Assembly: GCA_013399875.1 (NCBI GenBank)
Contig: VXAZ01008191.1
Location: 502,345-566,344, forward strand
Reading direction: 5' to 3'
Source: Gymnorhina tibicen
Lineage: Eukaryota; Chordata; Aves; Passeriformes; Artamidae
DNA length: 64,000 nt
Below the pieces are notes generated by a model that was not told the DNA's origin, ran no database searches, and worked only from the letters and a program-made list of their open reading frames with translations. A program made the translations under genes and the position numbers. Of this stretch, positions 22,819 to 34,278 are shown in pieces; the first letter of the stretch is position 1, and each line of letters starts with the position of its first letter.

Positions 22819-23204
22819 TTAGGGAAGGGAAATACCACCAGGCACCTCATGAGATGATGGGCTGGGAGACCAGGAGAACCCAAACTTTGGATCATCGGCC
22901 TAGAGCTGGTTCAGGAGGTCCTGCTGCTTCCCACCAAAGGAGGCTGGAAGGAGGGAGCACTTCTCCTCACTGTGGTCATGGGACTGTAAACGAAAGCGCT
23001 GCCAGGGGTGGTGGGTGCAGGAGGTCAACGTGGTTTTGGTTTGCACTGTGGTTGTTCCATGGTGGGGCTGCAAGGGAGGGTCACTGGATAGTTCAGCTGG
23101 GAAAGGGACTCCTGAGGTCCCCTTGAAGTGTCCTGTGTCCCTGTGATCCTGCAGCCACCCCAGGCTCTAGTCCTGAGGCAAAGAGAGAACACCTGGAGAC
23201 ACCT

Positions 23205-23545
23205 CACTGCAGCCTTCCAGTCCTTAAGGGGTGCTTATAAAAATGAGGGAGAAGAACTTTTTGCATGGGTAGATGGTGAAAGGACAAAGGGAATGGTTTC
23301 AAACTGAAACGGGGGAGATAATTAATATTAGATATTGGGAAGGAATCCTTCCCTGTGAGGGTGGTGAGGCCCTGGCACAGGTTGCCCAGAGAAGCTGTGG
23401 CTGCCCCATCCCTGGACGTGTTCAAAGGTTGGATGGGGCTTGGAGCAGCGTGGGATAGGGGAAGGTGTCCCTTGGCAGGGGGCTGGAATGAGATGATCCT
23501 TAAGGTCCCTTCCAACACAACCCATTCTCTAACTCTAAATTCACC
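23205..23545 (+). mobile_element. CR1 LINE 3' fragment
   Basis: GCCTTCCAGTCCTTAAGGGG, GAGGGTGGTGAGGCCC and GATGATCCTTAAGGTCCC are present. A small deletion removes part of the GTCCAAGGCCAGG block. Confidence 0.92.
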
Positions 23546-25414
23546 ATCATCTCACACGGATGAAGCACAGCAATGCTGTGGAGGTGGATGAATGGTGCCT
23601 TGCACGTGCAAGAATTTGTGTGTCTTGGTTGCTACACTGGGAAAACGTGGCTGTGCTGGAAAATTGTGAAGAGTCTGAAAACAGAAGAAAATGCAAAGTC
23701 TTTTAACCTGGGCTGCTCTGATGGATTCACTCGGCCCCTTAACCAAACCAGCAGTAGTTTGGTCCAGCAGCCAGAGGAGGCAAAGCCTGAGCTGTATCCG
23801 GGCCAAGAACTCCTCCAGGAAAACCACAGAGGAGCAGAGCGACACAGTGAGCATCGATGCACAGGAGCTTGGAACACTGATCAAAGCATGAGTAACAGGC
23901 GGCTTTTCCAAGGCTCATTTATCGGGGAACAGAGGAAGTGGGGGGCGCAAGAGTTTCATTCATCCATTTCCATTTGACACAATTTGACTCTGAACCAACT
24001 GCTTCATTCTTTATTCCGTAAATATGACACCTAAATGAGCCTTCATTGAGCTTCCATGGCAGTGATCTCCTCCCCTGGGGCCAGGACACCTCTCAAGGTT
24101 GCTCGTCAAGGCAGAGACCTTTTCCCAGCACTGGATCTTTGGATGAGTCCCATTCGAATTGTCCCTGAATTCCAACTGGACTGCGTGCCAGGTGAGTCTC
24201 CCCTGGAGCAGGGACACCCCTCAAGGTTTGAGATTCCTTAGCTGAGACCCTTCCTCGTCCAAGGCAGAGAGATCCTTACTCATGACAGATCCTCGATAAG
24301 CTGCTGATATCAAGCTGAATTATTAATAATGTCACTTTACCAGTCTATGCAGGTACTCTGTTAATTATTATGAACTTTGTGTGGATAATTCCATTAGACA
24401 TAAATCATTGCCCAAGTCTGAGATTAAGGCTGGACCTGAATGCACCTTGGTTCCATCAGGAGTTTAGACAGCAAGCGGGGCCGCTCTGTAATTTGTGACT
24501 CACTGAGAGGCTCTCCTTTACCCTTTAGTGTCTCACATCTCTCTGTAAACCCTTCTAGTTCGATTCCAGCTCAATTTTCCTTTTCACATTTTTTCCATGT
24601 ATTAAATAACAGTCAACCTTGCTTTTACAACATCACATTAACCCCACTTTTGCTGATACATTTTACAGTGGTCCTCTCAGTGATCTAAATCACCCATTCA
24701 CTACAGCTGCCCGTGTAGGAAAAGGCCCAGGTGAAGCAAGACAACATTCCTGGGAGATTTGGGACCAGGGCAGGAGGTTTTTCTCTCCAGTCTCTCTCTC
24801 TTGTGACTCACGGAGTGCTTGGGCTACACTCCTGTCTGTGTCCGAGATGAATTAGCGCCTGAGGTGAGTATCTCTTCCTGAGCTCCTGTTGGGACAAGAT
24901 CTGAGCAGAGAAGAAAAGAAAGATGACTGTTGTTGGTTTTTTTCCCTTCACAGTTTCCCCAACCCACTCGTAGCAGGATGAAGTCAGAGTCCTCAAGGGA
25001 TCCCTGTGGAAGACGTCTCCAGGTGCTTGTTCACTCAGATCTGTTTTCAGTCATTTTCCAAAAAAGTCCCAGGGCACTGATGTGGGCCTTGCTCATCTCC
25101 TGTGTCCCAAAAAGCACAAAAATAAAAAGAGATTTGGCACATTAGGAAGGAATAACACGGCTTCTGAAGAGGCCATCAGCCACCACGATGGCCAGAGGAG
25201 CTGTGGCACGTTGACAGGTTAAGTTCCAAGAGCACCCTCCTGAATAAAGTCCCCACCATCCAGCTGCTTCACAGATGTTTGTTTCGTTGAAAAGCTGCAT
25301 TCCTTGGCTCCTGAGGAGGTTGTAGGAGCCCTCTGAACTTCTAAACTGGGAAAGAAAAGACAGACGTTGGATTTTGGAGGAAAAGAGAGGACAGATGGTC
25401 CTGATGGTCAGCTC
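23546..25414. other. Intergenic, unique sequence with an AT-rich block
   Basis: No gene or transposon is recognised. The stretch 24290-24425 is AT-rich with many TAAT cores (AATTATTAATAATG, TTAATTATTATG, GGATAATTCCATTAG), the kind of sequence bound by homeodomain proteins. Confidence 0.45.
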
Positions 25415-25765
25415 TAAGGGGAGACCTTCCAGTGCCTAATGCGACTCCAAGAAAGCTGGAGAGGCACTTTGGACAAAGGATGGAGGGACAGGACAAGGGG
25501 GAATGGTTTTAAACTGAAGAAGGGCAGGGCGAGATGGGATATTGGGAAGAAATTCCTCCCTGTGACGGTGGTGAGGCCCTAGCACAGGTTGCCCAGAGAA
25601 TTTGTGGCTGCCCCATCCCTGGAAGTGTCCAAGGCCAGGTTGGATGGGGCTTGGAGCAGCTTGGGATAGTGGGAGGTGTCCCTGCCCATGGCAAGGGGTT
25701 GGAAGGAGATGATTTTTAAGGTCCCTTCCAACCCAAACCATTCCATGATTCCATGATGATTTATG
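25415..25765 (+). mobile_element. CR1 LINE 3' fragment
   Basis: CTTCCAGTGCCTAATGC, GGACAAGGGGGAATGG, ATGGGATATTGGGAAG and CCATTCCATGATTCCATG are in CR1 order. It is well preserved. Confidence 0.93.
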
Positions 25766-26569
25766 ATTTATGCAGTACACAGGAGGATGGAGGCTGCTAT
25801 TTTTTGTCCTCTCTAATGGAAAATGTGAGCTTCAAAGGCACAGAAATTCAAAATTAAAATACAACACTTCACGGCAGCACTTTGACAAGCGACCTCTCCA
25901 AAGGTGGGGCAACAACCAAAGAAAATTATGCGAAGGTTGGGAATGATTTGAAAGCAGGAGAGAAAGAAGGAGGCAGATTCTGCAGGAAGTAAGAGAAGTG
26001 CAGGGGAGTTTCTGTTCAGGAGAAATAAGTAAATGAAAAGGGAAATTGTCGTCTCCTGCTCTCTGTGGGTTGAGGGTTTTCGGGGAATGGACAATCAAAG
26101 AGTTGCTTAATGGATACCAGGAGTTTCTTGGCTTTGATCAATTGTCTGAAATAATTGGCAGCTTTTTCACATTATCTCATGTTTGTACCCATTATTAATA
26201 TTGTAACTCGAGCTTTGAGGCTTAGGCCAGCACAGGCGTCCGTCACTCGTGGGTGTTTTGCATTTCCATGGGGAATAAGAGGCCCTGTCCTCTTCAAAGG
26301 GCTGGAAACCTGCTGGAAATACGGGAGCACGGAGGAAAGGCGGAGGAGCTTGACTTGAACACAGAAAATTCAGCCTCAGAGGGAAGGACTGAATGCTGAC
26401 CATCTGCTTCCTGCACAGAAACCCCTTCAGGCCAAGCCGTGGTACCACTTGAGGTGTAAAATCCTCTCAGCCACTTTTGCTGAATTTTCTGGAAGAGGAT
26501 GAAGGCAAGGAAGGAATTGCTGGGTGTCAGTTGCTGCCCATGGATTAAACTCCCTTCTGACCTGACATC

Positions 26570-26660
26570 AGAGAATTATAGAATCAAAAATGGCCTGGGC
26601 AGGAAGAGACCTCAAAGATCATCTAATTCCAACCCCCCTGCCATTTACAGGGATTCCTGA
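26570..26660 (-). mobile_element. CR1 LINE 3' end, antisense, short
   Basis: AGAATTATAGAATCA, AGAGACCTCAAAGATCATC and TTCCAACCCCCCTGCC are present. It is truncated after about 90 bases. Confidence 0.8.
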
Positions 26661-27995
26661 GATGGGGAAGGGTTGGATTTCAGGGCTGGCACCTATTGCT
26701 AGTTATAAAATTAAAGTGGTTTAAAAGATTTAGCCTCCTTGATGCTCTCACTGCAAATCAGCTTGGAGTACGAAGGCTCATCCCTGTTCAGTGTCAGACA
26801 AGCCTTTGGACCCATTATAAGAATTAGTGAAAACAAAAGGAAACGGAAAACGGATAACACGGCACAGATAGTCAGCCAAAGAGCACTTGTCCTTAGTATT
26901 TAATTATCTTCATTAAATAAAGCAGCTGATTTCCCTGAGATTAGATCTGCCATCAGAATGTTTTGTCTGTTTTCAGCAAAACATCTCATTGTGGTATTAG
27001 TGGAGAAAATGGAAATGCATGTGTGTGGTGGATAAAGAAGAAGTGCTGGGGGGAAAAAAAGCTACGATAGGAGCAGGACACAAGTCAATAAAATGTTCCT
27101 CAGTTAAGCTGAAAATTTATTTGATATTTTTATTTGAATCCTTGGAATAAAAAAAAAAAATTAAAAAGTTGCTTGCCAATAAAAGATTTGGAGGCAAAAC
27201 TTTGAAGGACGTTGTCAATACAGAGAAGGATTGGGGCATCTTCCAAGGAGAAGCAGATTCCTGGTGAGAGCAGGGAGAGGAAAGGATCGGCATTCCATGG
27301 AACCAAGCTCAGCAGGGAGCTGCTGCTGCAGCCCGGGAGGCTCAACAGATGGGAGCGACAAGGGAGAGAGGCTTGGATGCATCCAGGACAATCCCCACCC
27401 AGGGAAAAATAAAATGTCAGGCTCGGGGTGTACCGGGAAAGGCCTTTCCAGTAGCGGCAAAGGAGAGGAGATGACATTTCACAAGAACGTGGTGAAATCC
27501 CTTTGGAACACTGGGTGTGTCCAGGCACTGAAGGGTCCTGGGCCAAAGTCCTGATGTCTCCTTGATGGTGACACCAGCACAGCCATGGACAGAGAAAAGG
27601 GATTCCAGCTGGGAAGGAATATTTGAAATCCAGAGAAACTAAGACCCCACGGCCAGGCTTAGAGAAGGTTCCTTTAGTCTGTTTAAAGCAAGCCAAGAGG
27701 TTCATGGCTGAATCCTTTAACCTGAAGGATGCTGATGGTGAAAGAGCAAGCCCCTGAATATAAAGATACCTATGGAAAAGTCAAGACTGGAATTTAGGAT
27801 GTGATTCCTAACTGGAAGTGTGGTGATTCCAACCTGAGGGAGAGCTGGGGAGATAACAATGTGGTCACCTCAAGAGAAAATTTGGAGAATTTGTTGGTTC
27901 AACAAAAGGATGGTAGAGACAGCCACACTCAGTGGGCTGATGATGTTCCTCGTGCCCCAGATCCATGTTCCCAAGTCTGGAAATCAGTGAGAATG
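26661..27995. other. Intergenic, no supported gene
   Basis: Unique sequence. An open frame on the minus strand (27130-27705) has no recognisable domain, is low in charged residues and shows no splice or promoter context, so I do not call it. Confidence 0.5.
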
Positions 27996-28623
27996 TGTCC
28001 CTGTTCAAGACAAAATTCAGAGGAACATCTGAATTTGAACGTCCTCTCTCAGAAGGCAGGTTACAGCCACCCCTCCCCCATCAGGTTCAGGAAAGAAATA
28101 TTCCTCAGAGGAAATGAAAAAAACCTATTTATTTAACAAACACACAGGAAAAGAATGATAATAATGCTAAATAATAAAACCTCTCGCTGTGAAGAGAAAC
28201 CTGGGAAGATTTTAAAGTCCTTCTGTGGGTGTGGTCTCTCTCTCCTCCTCCTTGGAGCTGGGTCAGCCTGGGCCCCCTCCGGGCCTAAGGTGGAAATTTT
28301 CCCAGTGAGTTCTGGTGTTCTGATGTTGTTGAAACAGTCCAGAAGAGAAGAAGGGAAAAGCCAAAATCTCAAACAAAAAAACTTAACTCTCCATCTCTCT
28401 CCAGAAAAACAGAGCCGAAAACTGGCTGAAAAGCAGGAAGGGTGCTTCCTTCGCTCCTCAGCGAGTGATTGGCAGCAGCAGCTATCTCTGTGTCCTTGAA
28501 GCTGTTCTGAAAACTGTTTTGAAAAGTTCACTCAGGTTTTTTTTTTCTCTCCCCTCTCAGGCTCAGTTTAAAGGCACAGAAAGGCACAGGATTCATTTCT
28601 GGGCGATATGGGATACAACATCA
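27996..28623 (-). mobile_element. Candidate endogenous retrovirus LTR, antisense
   Basis: Read on the minus strand, the block shows a TTTAAA TATA-like element (complement near 28210), then GTTAAATAAATAGG with an AATAAA signal about 80 bases on (complement at 28128-28133), followed by a T-rich tract. This is the U3-R-U5 order. The style recalls ERVL-like LTRs of songbirds, from memory and unchecked. No gag or pol sequence and no clear target-site duplication are visible, so it would be an old solo LTR. Both ends are approximate. Confidence 0.55.
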
Positions 28624-31600
28624 TGAAGTCACCCCGAAACAGGGGGGAGCACACATTCCCAGCAGGAATATACCGACATGGACAGCCTGGAGAGCAGAGC
28701 CTTTACCAGCACCCCATCAACACACACGGCGTTCACATAACCATGGACAGCACGGATGGCTCCATCCTCTGCTTCCCAGCCAACCAGAATTGAAATTGTA
28801 GGACATTCACACCCAAAATGTCTCTCCAGCAGCTGGGCTTGGCCTATCCAGCAGATACCCCCAGTTTGGCATCAGGGTCCTTGAGCTCCCGAGGCTGGTG
28901 GCCCCAGTCTAGCAGGTGGCCCCAGATCTCCTACCCTGCTCCCCAGCCAGCCTGACTGCAGCAAACTGCATTAACACAGGCTTGAGATAGAAGTACTAAT
29001 GCAAATCAGCATTGAAAATTGCTAGGAATGACTTCCCATAAGGAGACAGGACACTGTGGGATCAGGGGCAGGGCTGGACCTTGACCTGCAGCCTGGGGCA
29101 TGTGAATGTCCTTTGCCATTGATGTCCATTGCTGTTAATGAAGGATTTCTTAAAGTTTCTGTGCTCAAAAGAGGAAAGTCGTCCAAATTCACCCAAAGAC
29201 ATCCTTAGAACCAGTGGGTCCAGTCTAGACTCGGCAGTGGGTTTCTCCTGTCTGTAGCTCAGACTGGGGAATCCTTTGAGTGTCGTAAGCCACAAAAGCT
29301 GACAGCAAGAAAGAATCCTGGGCAAAAATGTATGGAAGGTAAATCTTCCCCAGGGATGGGGCTGCCTTTAAAGGCAGAAGTGCATGACTGCTCTGTAACT
29401 TCCTTTTTTTTGTACTGATTGCTGGAAACTTCTCTGGAATTTTGGAATGTTAAGGACTGGTGTTAATTACTCCAAATAACAACCTGTGCATACCAAACTC
29501 AGCTGTTTTCACTGGCCTGTGGAAAGCCAGTGATTGTCAGAGGTTGTTTGGCAAGGGAGGGACTTTCTGTTCAAATAACTGAGCCTGTGTGTCCTCTGCA
29601 GAGAATCCAGCGGAGAAGACCCAAATTCATGTCCCTTTCTGCTTATCCGAATTCATAATCCCAGGAACAGCACCACGTAGTGAGAAGTTCCAGTTTCAGC
29701 CCCCAGGTTGGAATTACCACTCTGCCACTTAGAAACCACATCCAAACCACCACCCTGAATTTCTGTCTTTATAATCAAGGGCTTTTACACCATCAGGATC
29801 CTTCAGGTTAAGAATTCTTGTTCTCTTTTGCTGTTCCCTCCCTGCCTTCAAAATCTGTCACTGGGAACAGAAGGGATCAAAATATCTTATTTTAACCTGG
29901 CAAGGAATTAAGCAAAATTCTAATTCTGTTAAGGAAACAGACTTCTTGATCTTTCAAAACTTTTCAGAGACATCTTTCCTTTGGGAGATCAGGAATTTTT
30001 TTTTTTTCCTTTGGTCCCTCTGGAATCATCCAGCAGAAGACAGGAAATAACCCAGGACCTTCGTAATTCCACTGGATTTCCATCCTGGATATGGGCAGGC
30101 TCGTGGCAGACTTGCCCTGTTCGGGTACTCACAGACCCTTTCAAAAGTGAAAACAGGATCTAAGTGGTGCCGTTCCTTTCTCTTTCCAGTAAGAGCTCTG
30201 AAGAAGGAAATCGGGGAACACCAGAGAGGAAAAGAAGGAGGGAATATTTTTTTCCTCTCCCAGGCTTTAATTATAAAACTTCTTAGAAAGGCTCCTACTG
30301 GGCAGGTGAGAGGCTGAGATGAAACAGCAACTTAATCCATGGGGATGAACTCCATCAACGATCCAATTATTTAGGATTTGATGTCTTGTGTGTCTCCGAG
30401 TCGGGCAATTCCCAGCCCTGTGTGCGGAGATGGACAGCATTTCGCACCAGTGAATTTCGGGTGGGGGGGGAGTCACTGCCGAAGCCTGCCTTGATTTACA
30501 AACGAAAGCCATTAGCATATAAATTGGCACGGGAGGTTTGCGAGCAGCGCAGCCTCCCCGGCTTGGGGCTGAGACTGCGGGGAGGAGGCAAATTAAAGTC
30601 TCTGCTCCTCCGGCTCACTTTGGGGCGTCAGCAAGAGAAAATGAAAGTCGTTTTTTGTGTCGGCTTTATTTATCTTTGATTATTTTTCGCTTGCTGCTGC
30701 TTTAATCTCTCCCTCCTTCTCTCTTCTCCCATCGCCCTTCCTCTCCCTTGCTCTCGGACGGGGCCTCGCACGCCCAGCCAGCACTGCAGACCCTGGTTAT
30801 TCCCCACTTAGCAAAACCAGTCCACAGCTTCCTTCTTCTTTTTCCTGGATGTTTTGTCTTTGTGTCCCTTCCCCTTTTATCCTTTTTTGCTTGACTTCTC
30901 ACCTTTTCCTCCGTGTCTTTTATTTGTTTTCCTGCTGCACCTCTTACTCCTTCTTCGTCTGTCTTTTCTCTTTCTCATGAGGAAAGAAAAAAACCTCCAG
31001 TAACAGCAGAAGTTGTTGGTTTCCCTGTGCTGTTCCAGTCACATTCCTCTGTCTGTGCTTGGAAATGACTCTAAAAATGCACATTCCATGCTCACTCTCC
31101 CCTGAAAAAAAATATTCTGTGGTGCCTTTCCTTGACTCTGTGAAGCAGGATGAGGAAAATCCTCCCTAGGCAGCAATTTTTTGACTGGAAAAACAGATTG
31201 CTGAACATGTGGAAGACTCTGGTCCAACCTATCTGCCTTTTCTGGGGAGCCCACAGGGTCCGTTGCACCTTATCTCCATCATTTCCAGGGATTCTGTGCA
31301 GCAGATCTCTCTCTCTCTCTCTCTCTCTCTGTTTTCCAGACATTTGAGCACAAACTTGGGAAGAGGATCATTTTCTCACCTATTTTTAATCCTTCCTTTA
31401 TCTCAGCCTTCCCCTAAGTACTTCCCACCCTAATGTCCAACTCCCTGAATTAACCATCAGCTGATACCGCCATCCTCTGAAATAGCCCATTTAAAGCCAT
31501 CCTTTCCACACTGGCAAGATTATGGGCAAAGATGCTTTTCCCCTGCTTTGTCAAATCAGTCCAACTCCCTGCATCTACTCCTGGATCCTGAGAGGGGGAC

Positions 31601-32027
31601 TTTCCTCTTAAAACACAAGTGGTGCCTGATTGTTTTTTATGAACAAGAGGATCAGGCTCTTTTTTTTAGGGACCAGCCTAACAGGGAATCCAGAAAGAAG
31701 CTGTTGACTGCTGTGACCCCAAAATCTACTTAAAAAACCCGATTTTCTAACTCACTTAAGGGCACAGACAATGCAAATGTCCCAGGGCTTGCTCAAATCT
31801 CTCTTCTGGTTCAATCAAGAGGATGTAATTTAAGTTGTCCCTTAACAATTTCCAGATACAGAGGTTAATGCACTTAAGCCCCCAGGCAGGCTTGGGTTTC
31901 CCAAGAGGAGTTTGGCTGTTGGGCTCCATCCACTGCCCTGGAAGCTGTGCCTGGCTCCAGGAGTTTTATTTCCCTGCACACTGATCAAAGATGAACTGTC
32001 ATTCGTTCCTACTGAAAGGAATTAGGG
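28624..32027. other. Intergenic, mostly unique; candidate regulatory block near 30.4-30.7 kb
   Basis: No gene is recognised. A mixed GC/AT block at about 30370-30720 has several CpGs and an ATTAGCATATAAATTGG stretch with octamer and homeodomain resemblance. It is flanked by low-complexity C/T-rich sequence (30690-30980). Confidence 0.4.
31306..31330 (+). repeat. (TC)n microsatellite
   Basis: About twelve uninterrupted TC units; a candidate length-polymorphic locus. Confidence 0.95.
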
Positions 32028-32515
32028 ACTTGTCTTTACAAACAAGCTGTGGGCCTGCTGGTAGATAAAACTAGCACGGAGAGATAAAAGAAGCAATGGG
32101 AAGGATTCCACTGATCCATGAATGGAAAGAAAGAGATTTGTCTTTACAAACAAACTGTAGGTCTGCTGATAAATGAAATTGGATGTTGAGACATGAAAGA
32201 AACAATGGGAAGAACCATAAATTCCATAAAAATTAAAAATTAAAGGGGGGCTTATACATTAGAAGGGAGTCTTAGGTATTAGGCGTTCTGGGAAGTCTGT
32301 ACCTCTCAAGTACCTCAGCCAGTGTGGAAAGAGAGAGGGAAATGCAGTCGGGAAATGAGGATAAATAGGAGGCTGCAGCCTCCAAAAATTTGAGAGACCC
32401 CAGGGGAATGCCCCATGGCCTCTCCCTTTATTCGAATAAAGTAACAGGACTCCTCTGTCTCCTTTTTGGACATAAACCTCTGGTGTTTGTGGATTAATTT
32501 TCCTGACGCTATTTA
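32028..32515 (+). mobile_element. Candidate endogenous retrovirus LTR with internal direct repeat
   Basis: An ATAAATA TATA-like site at 32361 and AATAAA at 32435-32440, 74 bases apart, are followed by a T/G-rich segment (CTCCTTTTTGG, CTGGTGTTTGTGG). This fits U3-R-U5 in the + direction. The upstream part holds two diverged copies of a roughly 75-base unit starting TGTCTTTACAAACAA at 32031 and 32139, as often seen for tandem U3 repeats. No internal retroviral coding sequence is nearby. Ends and target duplication are not resolved. Confidence 0.55.
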
Positions 32516-32747
32516 GTCACCGTGGGCAGCAGCACAGAGCAGGGAAGGTGTCTCCAGGCTGGCTTATGGGCCACGAGAGCACCTTCCTTCTCTCCCAGCT
32601 CCCTTTGGAGGGAGGTGATCTAAAAAGAGAAATGGTTTTAATAAAGAGCTGGGTGATATCTCAGCCCTGGGGTAGTGGTACATTTATCTGCACACATTAT
32701 GGGTTTAATTTGGTCCATGCAAAACCCAGAGGAAACCAGTTTTAAAA

Positions 32748-32887
32748 GTCGTAGAATGGTTTGGGTTGGAAGGGACCTTACAGAGCTTCTTATTCCAACA
32801 CCTTCCACCAGATCAGGTTGCTCCAAGCCCTGTCCAACCTGGCTTTGAACATTTCCAGGGATGGGGCCGCCACAGCATCTCTGCGGA
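32748..32887 (-). mobile_element. CR1 LINE 3' end, antisense
   Basis: GAATGGTTTGGGTTGGAAGG, GGTTGCTCCAAGCCCTG and TTTCCAGGGATGGGGCC are present. An internal deletion joins the two outer blocks near 32793. Confidence 0.88.
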
Positions 32888-33737
32888 TGAGAATGAGTGA
32901 ATCCATCAAATGGGAAGGTGCTGCAGAGAACCAAGGAATGAAACTGCCCCTGCAATGCTCAATTACAGCTGCCCGTGATGAAGGCATCACCTTCCCAACA
33001 GCTTCAAACAGCACTTTTTGCCTTATCAGGTGGGATTTCTTTTTGTACTTTCACATGTAGATCAGACAAATGAATCAGTTTCTCCTTTCATTAATTTTTC
33101 ATGTATGAAGTCCCTGGTATAATTACTCAGGCTGCAATAAACCACCTCTGCCCCATCAGCTGAGCTGGAAACGTTGATGTGAAAGGAAAACCGCAGCTTC
33201 CTCCGCGCATTCCAACGCAAGTGAGTTGTAAATGCAAGCACAAACAGCATTTTCCAGAGCAATGGAAAACCTCTTGCTTGATTTAAATCAGAGCCCAGGT
33301 GGTAGGACAGGATTCTGGGCTGGCACAGGGGTCGTTGGAGCAGGACTTTTGGAAAACTTTCCCTTTTGTGGTAGTTCTGTAATCTCAGACTCCGGATTTT
33401 AAGCAGAACACTTTATTGGATTGGGCACAGACACCTGAGCTGGTGACCCCAAAGTCCTCTGGTAGTCCATGGAGAGCTAGAAAACCTCAGCAGTGGAGTT
33501 AGGAGCATCCTAACACAGACACCCAAAATAAATAATTTAAATCATTTATCACATGCTCCCTTTTCTCTTTATGTGCTCAACAAGGGGTGACCAGGTTGTA
33601 GGAAGACAAATTGCAGTTCTATAAATTTAGATGAAATTAGTCCAATCCTGCCTTTTAATTTCTCTGTGATCAGCTCTGTTTGTGCTTTTCATTAACTGGG
33701 TATTGATCAGGTTGGTTCAGAAGACTGCAAATCATTG
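32888..33737. other. Intergenic, nothing recognised
   Basis: Unique AT-rich sequence without coding or repeat signatures. Confidence 0.5.
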
Positions 33738-33845
33738 ATGAATCACAGAATAGTTTGGGTTGGGAGGGACCTTAAAGATCCTCTCGTCCCAAACTCCTCC
33801 CAAGTGACACCTTCCACTAGACCAGGTTGCTCAGGGCCCTTAAAC
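33738..33845 (-). mobile_element. CR1 LINE 3' end, antisense half of an inverted pair
   Basis: GAATCACAGAATAGTTTGGG, GACCTTAAAGATCCTC and ACCAGGTTGCTCAGGGC are present. Confidence 0.85.
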
Positions 33846-33893
33846 AATCTTGAAGGTCTCTCCCAGCCCAAAGTATTCTACAATTCTATGAAA
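33846..33893 (+). mobile_element. CR1 LINE extreme 3' end, sense half of an inverted pair
   Basis: ATCTTGAAGGTCTCTCCC and ATTCTACAATTCTATG match the sense CR1 terminus. It lies directly next to an antisense copy. Confidence 0.7.
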
Positions 33894-34114
33894 ATCACAG
33901 TTTCCAGGGGTGTTTTCCAACAAAACAAGGCCACTTCAGCTGCCTGATACTTACAGAGGGATCGGCCAGGACTGTATTTTCCCACTTAAAACTGATGCCA
34001 GCGAGCAATCAACTGATGAGGCTCTGCCATTTCTGTAGTGAAAAGTACGACCTGTGCTTGATTTGGCTTCCTCTTTAGTAAATCCAAGCTCTGGATTCTT
34101 GGATGTGTAGTTCC

Positions 34115-34278
34115 AGGCTGATCAGGGAAGTGGTGGAGTCACCACCCCTGGAAGTGTTGGAAAAACAAGTATATGTGGCACTTCGTGATATGGGTTAGTG
34201 GGCGTGGGGGCATTCAGCCCAGGGTTGGACTTGATGATCCTGGAGCTCTTTTCCAACCTGGATGATCCTAAGATCCAT
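34115..34278 (+). mobile_element. CR1 LINE 3' fragment, second subfamily
   Basis: GAAGTGGTGGAGTCACC, TATGTGGCACTTCGTGA and TTGATGATCCTGGAGCTC are present. Confidence 0.87.

Noticed and set aside
27130..27705. 191-codon open frame on the minus strand
   Set aside because: Composition is rich in Ser, Leu, Cys and Phe without domain structure; no promoter or partner exon. Probably chance.
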